8,320 nucleotides of DNA, from contig PEYS01000046.1 in NCBI GenBank assembly GCA_002763335.1, forward strand, positions 1 through 8,320, given 5' to 3'. Under the pieces are notes generated by a model, which ran no database searches, was not told the origin of the DNA, and was given only the letters and a program-made list of their open reading frames with translations. Position 1 is the first letter of the stretch. The number at the start of each line of letters is the position of its first letter. Of this stretch, positions 4,886 through 8,320 are shown piece by piece. The DNA comes from Candidatus Woesearchaeota archaeon CG08_land_8_20_14_0_20_47_9. Lineage in GTDB: Archaea; Nanobdellota; Nanobdellia; Woesearchaeales; CG1-02-47-18. A program made the translations under genes and the position numbers.

Positions 4886-5284
4886 CTATCTTTTCTTCTT
4901 CGCACCAGCTCTCTTCCTGACACCCTCCTTAGCCTTACCAGCAGCAGCTCTAATGATCTTTCTCGCCTTAACCTTAGCCCTGGCCTTAACCCTGGCCTCA
5001 AGCCCCTTCACATGCTTCTTAAGCTTCTCCAGCTCGCTCTTTGACACAAGCCCGGATTTCTTGATAGCGAGCTCTGCATGCTTGCTCATCATACTCTGAA
5101 TATGGGTGCCCTGCTTCTTGGCAGCAGACATCACGCTCTTAAGAAGCTCGCGAGCGTCCTTTTCAGAGACTTCGCCCTCTTTCATTAGCCTAGAGAGCTT
5201 CTTTTCAAAACGCTTCTCTGTGATGGCAGCAATACCTAAACCGAGAAGCACCCCCTTCTTCAACAGACTTGAAGCCTTGGTCAT
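4886..5284 (-). CDS. Phasin-like coiled-coil protein with a basic tail
   Basis: A 132-residue protein. Residues 6-21 (SLLKKGVLLGLGIAAI) form a short hydrophobic helix, followed by TEKRFEKKLSRLMKEGEVSE (22-41) and a helical region with coiled-coil character to about 100. This layout resembles the PhaF/PhaI-type 'polyhydroxyalkanoate synthesis regulator phasin' family (COG3937), which coats storage granules or acts as a regulator in bacteria. The tail from about 98 is almost all K, R and A, like the histone-H1-like tail of PhaF, and could bind nucleic acid or anionic lipid. ATG 5284 has GAGGTGAT 5 nt upstream; the TTG just before it is poorer. It follows the ABC1 kinase gene by 63 nt. The family assignment is by resemblance only, and no PHA synthase is visible. 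Confidence 0.7.
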   Translation of the reverse strand: MTKASSLLKKGVLLGLGIAAITEKRFEKKLSRLMKEGEVSEKDARELLKSVMSAAKKQGTHIQSMMSKHAELAIKKSGLVSKSELEKLKKHVKGLEARVKARAKVKARKIIRAAAGKAKEGVRKRAGAKKKR

Positions 5285-5289
5285 CAACT

Positions 5290-5297
5290 ATCACCTC
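5290..5297 (-). promoter_or_regulatory. Ribosome binding site of the phasin-like gene
   Basis: GAGGTGAT on the minus strand, 5 nt before ATG 5284, is a near-perfect match to the archaeal anti-Shine-Dalgarno sequence. It favours ATG 5284 over TTG 5287. Confidence 0.7.
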
Positions 5298-5311
5298 TAA
5301 ACTTTTTAATG

Positions 5312-5346
5312 GAAAACTTTGAGTACAACTGGTATTTAGATTTTTC
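5312..5346 (-). repeat. Gene-end palindromic repeat, short copy D
   Basis: This 35-bp minus-strand block starts 1 nt after the stop codon of the ABC1 kinase gene. GAAAAATCTAAATAC and GTACTCAAAGTTTTC are the two ends of the family with the central blocks missing, joined by CAGTT. The arms pair at 11 of 15 positions. It lies between the kinase and phasin-like genes, so it could end the kinase transcript. Its TCTAAATACC segment could instead serve as a TATA-like box for the next gene. Confidence 0.55.
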
Positions 5347-5347
5347 G

Positions 5348-6970
5348 TTACTCCCTCATCATCCTGAAGAGAATAATGATCATTGCACCTGCAATTAAGA
5401 AGCCTGCGCTTGAGAAGAGGGGCATGTTCATGAATCTAACCTGCTCTGAGTTCATTGTAAGTGCAGATGTTATCAGGAGTCCTGTCACGATAAGCCCAAT
5501 GGTTATGCGGTTTGTTGTCGTGTCAATCTCGTGGTCCAGCCTCCTAAGGTCATTATGAATATACTTTACATTCTGATTGGTGTAGTGTATCTCCATGCTC
5601 ATCTGAGAGGTCTTCTCTGGGAGCTCGTTGAGGAACTCTTTCATATCATAGGCCTTCTTCCACGCCCTCTTAAGCATGTATGCTGGCCTTCTCTTCTCAG
5701 CGATTGCATGCTCAACAAAGGGCTTTAGCTCAGACATTATGTTGAGCTTCGGATTTAGTTCCTTGCAGAGGCCCTCTGTTGTCAGGAGGGATTTTCCCAG
5801 GAGAACAAAGCCGACAGGGAGCCTGAGCCTGTATGCCCGCGCCAGCCTTACCAGTTTGTTGAGTAGCACTGAGAGGTCAACCTGTATCAGCGTGGTGTCA
5901 TAGTACTCCCCGAGCTCACTGTAGATGTCCTCCTTGAAGGCCTCCCTGTCTATGGGCCTGGTGCATATCCCAAGGTTAAGAAGGCTGTTTGCAGCCTCGT
6001 CTAGATCATGCTCTGCAAGGGATATAAACAGGCGATTTATCCTCTGCCTGAGCCTCTCATCGAGATGCCCAACAATGCCAAAGTCAAGCAGGGTGATATG
6101 TCCTTTGCCCAGCACGATGTTGCCGGGATGCGGGTCTGCATGAAAGACGCCGAAGTCGAATATCTGCCTGAATACAGAATCAGTCACCATCTTTGCTATG
6201 GCCTTCCTGTTAAGGCTCTTATCATTGAGGTTTATCTCGCTTATCTTCTCTCCCTCTATGAACTCCATTGTGAGCACTCTTGTGGTTGTGTATTTCCAGA
6301 ATACCCTGGGTATCCTTGTTGTCTTTATCTTTGCAAAGTTCCTGTAGAACCTGGATATGTTCTTTGCCTCCTTCACATAGTTGAGCTCATCATTGGTGTA
6401 GTCCTCAAACTCCTTAACAACCCCTGTCGGGGATACGATGTCTGTCTTGATACGCCTCTCCAGGAGCCTGGCGATGTAGTAGAGCACGTCTATGTCTGTC
6501 TTCATAAGCCCCTGTATGCCTGGCCTCTGGACCTTTACTGCAACAAGCTCATTGGTCTTAAGCCTGGCCCTGTGGACCTGTCCTATTGAGGCTGCTGCGA
6601 CAGGCTCGCTCTCAAACTCCTTAAACACCTCACCCATGGGCTGCTTCAGCTCCAGCTCTATGATGCCCTTGACATCAGAATATGGGAATGGCTTGACACG
6701 ATCCCTTAGCTTCCTGAATTCCTGGCAATAAGACTCTGGCACCAGGTCAAATCTCAAGCTGAGGAGCTGGCCGAGCTTTACAAACGCTCCTCCGAGCTCT
6801 TCAAAGGCCTTTCTGAGGCGCTCTGCCTCATCACCCCGCCCCTTTTCAGCCAGGTTTCTGGCCTTTATCCTGTTAACGAGGAAGTCAAGCTCGTACTTAC
6901 CGAGTATTTTAACAACCTGCTCGATGCGCCTGGCATCCTTCACCCCTTTTATAATGCCCCCTATTGACAT
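5348..6970 (-). CDS. ABC1/UbiB-family atypical protein kinase
   Basis: A 540-residue member of the ABC1/ADCK/UbiB family (COG0661), which in bacteria and mitochondria supports ubiquinone synthesis or lipid handling through an atypical kinase or ATPase fold. The family-specific KLGQ motif is at 65-68, in LGGAFVKLGQLLSLR. The A-rich loop AAASIGQVHRA is at 125-135, the ATP-binding lysine at K146 (VAVKVQRPG), the helix-C-type glutamate at E201 (NYVKEAKN), the catalytic loop HADPHPGN at 277-284 and the metal-binding DFG at 296-298. Two C-terminal TM helices (about 488-506 and 514-536) anchor it with the kinase domain probably cytoplasmic. All key residues are present. Archaea lack ubiquinone, so the target here is unknown; an isoprenoid quinone or lipid is a guess. 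ATG 6970 is 2 nt after the pyrH stop, so the two are coupled. Confidence 0.93.
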   Translation of the reverse strand: MSIGGIIKGVKDARRIEQVVKILGKYELDFLVNRIKARNLAEKGRGDEAERLRKAFEELGGAFVKLGQLLSLRFDLVPESYCQEFRKLRDRVKPFPYSDVKGIIELELKQPMGEVFKEFESEPVAAASIGQVHRARLKTNELVAVKVQRPGIQGLMKTDIDVLYYIARLLERRIKTDIVSPTGVVKEFEDYTNDELNYVKEAKNISRFYRNFAKIKTTRIPRVFWKYTTTRVLTMEFIEGEKISEINLNDKSLNRKAIAKMVTDSVFRQIFDFGVFHADPHPGNIVLGKGHITLLDFGIVGHLDERLRQRINRLFISLAEHDLDEAANSLLNLGICTRPIDREAFKEDIYSELGEYYDTTLIQVDLSVLLNKLVRLARAYRLRLPVGFVLLGKSLLTTEGLCKELNPKLNIMSELKPFVEHAIAEKRRPAYMLKRAWKKAYDMKEFLNELPEKTSQMSMEIHYTNQNVKYIHNDLRRLDHEIDTTTNRITIGLIVTGLLITSALTMNSEQVRFMNMPLFSSAGFLIAGAMIIILFRMMRE

Positions 6971-6972
6971 GC

Positions 6973-7659
6973 TCAGTCACTTATACGTGTGCCTTTAAAT
7001 TCCTTGCCCTCGAGTATGCCTTTCAGATTCCTGATGTTAGAGGAGGCTATTATAACCCTAAGGCCGTGCTGCCTTGCAAGCCTGCTCGCAACAGGGTCAA
7101 ACGGCATGTTCATGCCAGGCTCCCATTTCTCGCCAACAATCCCTATAAACTCATTCCAGGTCATGGCTCTTATCGGCTTAGCATCCCTGTGCCTCTTTGG
7201 ATCCTTATCATAGACATAAGGGGTGTTTGTTATGTTTATAATGCTGCCAGCCTTAATCTGTATAGCAAGCCTTACAGCCATAAAGTCAGTACTCCTCCCA
7301 GGCTTCCAGCCTGCTGCCACTGCAATTGGGGTGTTAAGCTGGATCTCTTCAGGGTTCGTTATTATTTCCTGGGGGGCGTTGCTTCCAAACACGATCTTCA
7401 TAAGGTGCGCGTTAAGCCATGTTGCCCTTATGCCGAGCCAGTCAAGCTCGCTCGCTGAGGGCTTTGCAAGTTCAAGGGCAGCCCTGTTGTACTTGCGGCA
7501 GGTATTGCCTCCACCACAGCAGATAACAAACTGCTCGCCCTTTCTTACCCTTGCCTCAATAAGCTTGCGGAACTCGCGTATGAAAGAAAGGTCTATCTGA
7601 TCTGAGCTCGGAATAATAACCGAGCCTCCTAGAGATATCACCCATTTTTTACCTGGCAT
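6973..7659 (-). CDS. pyrH: Archaeal-type UMP kinase
   Basis: A 228-residue amino acid kinase-fold enzyme that phosphorylates UMP to UDP with ATP in the cytoplasm, the step between de novo UMP and UTP/CTP. The length matches the archaeal group, which is shorter than bacterial PyrH. Motifs are VISLGGSVI (7-15) for the phosphate-binding loop, FVICCGGGNTCRKY (44-57), the archaeal GIRATWLNAHLM (76-87), GWKPGRSTDFMAVRLA (117-132) and NITNTPYVYDKDPKRH (142-157) for nucleotide binding. ATG 7659 has GAGGATG about 8 nt upstream. It is the first gene of a minus-strand group with the ABC1 kinase 2 nt downstream. It looks complete, with no odd residues at the active site. Confidence 0.95.
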   Translation of the reverse strand: MPGKKWVISLGGSVIIPSSDQIDLSFIREFRKLIEARVRKGEQFVICCGGGNTCRKYNRAALELAKPSASELDWLGIRATWLNAHLMKIVFGSNAPQEIITNPEEIQLNTPIAVAAGWKPGRSTDFMAVRLAIQIKAGSIINITNTPYVYDKDPKRHRDAKPIRAMTWNEFIGIVGEKWEPGMNMPFDPVASRLARQHGLRVIIASSNIRNLKGILEGKEFKGTRISD

Positions 7660-7690
7660 AGAGTTAACATCCTCTTTTTCAGTTTTCTGC

Positions 7691-7713
7691 GTCGGGTATC
7701 GTCAAAACCCGAC
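7691..7713. repeat. 7-bp hairpin between proS and pyrH
   Basis: GTCGGGT (7691-7697) pairs with ACCCGAC (7707-7713) around a 9-nt loop. On the minus strand the first arm is followed by TTTT in the loop. It lies in the pyrH leader if pyrH is transcribed from upstream of it. It may be a second, weaker terminator after proS or a leader structure. Confidence 0.4.
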
Positions 7714-7728
7714 ACCGCCTAAATCAGC

Positions 7729-7767
7729 GGGCTTTGTATAACCCCTCGAGGGGGTTATACAAAGCCC
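7729..7767. terminator. 17-bp hairpin directly after proS
   Basis: GGGCTTTGTATAACCCC (7729-7745) and its perfect complement (7751-7767) flank a 5-nt TCGAG loop. On the minus strand the stem begins 1 nt after the proS stop codon (7769-7771). It is not followed by a poly-T run. Its sequence is unrelated to the CACTGGTC hairpins, but its position against a stop codon is the same as for several other genes here. Confidence 0.6.
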
Positions 7768-7768
7768 T

Positions 7769-8320
7769 CTATATTGACTTAGCAATGTACACAATCTCCC
7801 CTGCTGGCTCGCCGCAGATAATGCACTTGCCCTTTGGCTTTTCAGGACTCCTGAATGGGGTGCCGCACACATCGTATGTTGTCTTCTCCTTGAGGGTCTC
7901 AGCGCAGCCCTGGCCTTGCATGCCAGTTGAGCAGAATGGCACCTTGATAAAGCCCTTATGGCTGGCCATTATCCTTTCTGCCTCATCCATGCTGCCTGCG
8001 CTGGCTATGGCCCTGTTAAAGAATCCCTCAGCATGCTTCCACAGCTCCCTGTCCAGGGCATCAGCCTCCTTCCTTATCATTGATGATAGGCCTTTCAGGC
8101 CAGCAGCCTCCTTGTGCGAGTCTATCCTCCTGACAATGGTAGCTGTCTTCTTCTCAGCCTCACGCGGCCCAATTTCAATGCGGATTGGGACCCCTAACAA
8201 CTCCCACTCGTTAAACTTGAAGCCAGGTGTCTTGTCACTCACGTCAACCCTTGCCCTTATCCCCTCACCTGAGAGAAGGTCCTTAACCATCAGTGAGTGT
8301 TTAAGCACATCCCGGTTTTC
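7769..8320 (-). CDS. proS: Prolyl-tRNA synthetase, C-terminal part (cut by window edge)
   Basis: The last 183 residues of ProRS, which charges tRNA-Pro; the catalytic core lies beyond the window. The frame is open to base 8320, so the GTG at 8308 is not a start. Visible residues 12-66 are the anticodon-binding domain, with VDVSDKTPGFKFNEWELLG (25-43) and VPIRIEIGPRE (44-54). The rest is the C-terminal zinc-binding domain of the archaeal/eukaryotic-type enzyme, with four cysteines at 130, 139, 166 and 169 as likely ligands. The family usually ends in a tyrosine; this copy ends YIAKSI, with isoleucine last. It is followed by the strong hairpin at 7729-7767, so it is probably the end of its transcript. 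Confidence 0.95.
   Translation of the reverse strand, partial: ENRDVLKHSLMVKDLLSGEGIRARVDVSDKTPGFKFNEWELLGVPIRIEIGPREAEKKTATIVRRIDSHKEAAGLKGLSSMIRKEADALDRELWKHAEGFFNRAIASAGSMDEAERIMASHKGFIKVPFCSTGMQGQGCAETLKEKTTYDVCGTPFRSPEKPKGKCIICGEPAGEIVYIAKSI

Noticed and set aside
4606..5099. Open frames on both strands across the multi-hairpin element (71 and 154 codons)
   Set aside because: They run through perfect inverted repeats, repeat copy C and the phasin-like gene, lack ribosome binding sites and resemble no family.
94..5346. The repeat copies as a CRISPR array
   Set aside because: The copies are widely separated, on both strands, diverged, and not spaced by uniform unique spacers; no cas gene is present.
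6008..6589. A 193-codon plus-strand frame
   Set aside because: It is entirely antisense to the well-supported ABC1 kinase gene; its composition (many C, Y, L, P) is that of a complementary-strand shadow.
6964..7600. Long plus-strand frames opposite pyrH
   Set aside because: They are antisense to an intact UMP kinase with all motifs and lack start signals.

Overview
The window looks like chromosomal DNA from an archaeon, most plausibly a DPANN lineage such as Woesearchaeota; this placement is inference. The evidence is an archaeal aIF1A, an archaeal-type UMP kinase, an initiator tRNA with an A1-U72 pair and the GGG/CCC anticodon stem, a zinc-domain ProRS of the archaeal/eukaryotic type, TATA-like boxes about 25-30 nt from predicted transcript starts, and anti-Shine-Dalgarno matches of the GAGGTGAT type. 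I see no integrase, transposase, phage gene, CRISPR array or defence gene.

Layout. Bases 1-151 hold a compound hairpin and repeat copy A. They are followed by aIF1A (+), repeat copy B directly after its stop, and a perfect hairpin at the tail-to-tail junction with lspA. Bases 721-2291 (-) form a tight three-gene operon: a two-TM protein of unknown function, a small coiled-coil protein of unknown function, and a lipoprotein signal peptidase (LspA), the last being unusual in an archaeon. A second hairpin with the same core lies in the presumed leader of this operon. Upstream of it is an initiator tRNA gene with about 13 extra bases in the D-loop, probably an intron. serS (+) is transcribed divergently from the tRNA. 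Bases 3970-4621 (-) hold an mtnA pseudogene that is not annotated by any long ORF. Beside it, at 4669-4782, is a 114-bp multi-hairpin element. Bases 4886-7659 (-) carry pyrH, an ABC1/UbiB-family kinase and a phasin-like protein. Bases 7769-8320 (-) are the 3' part of proS, cut by the window edge.

Function. The genes cover translation (aIF1A, tRNA-iMet, SerRS, ProRS), pyrimidine nucleotide synthesis (UMP kinase) and membrane or envelope functions (LspA, the two-TM protein, the ABC1 kinase with the phasin-like protein).

The most notable non-coding signal is the set of structured DNA at gene ends. Three copies of a 35-59 bp imperfect palindrome begin 1-3 nt after three different stop codons, and a fourth, diverged copy lies near aIF1A. 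Separately, two hairpins have an identical 19-nt tip but different, internally compensating stems. Both patterns suggest that hairpin structure itself is conserved here, possibly for transcript termination or 3'-end protection.
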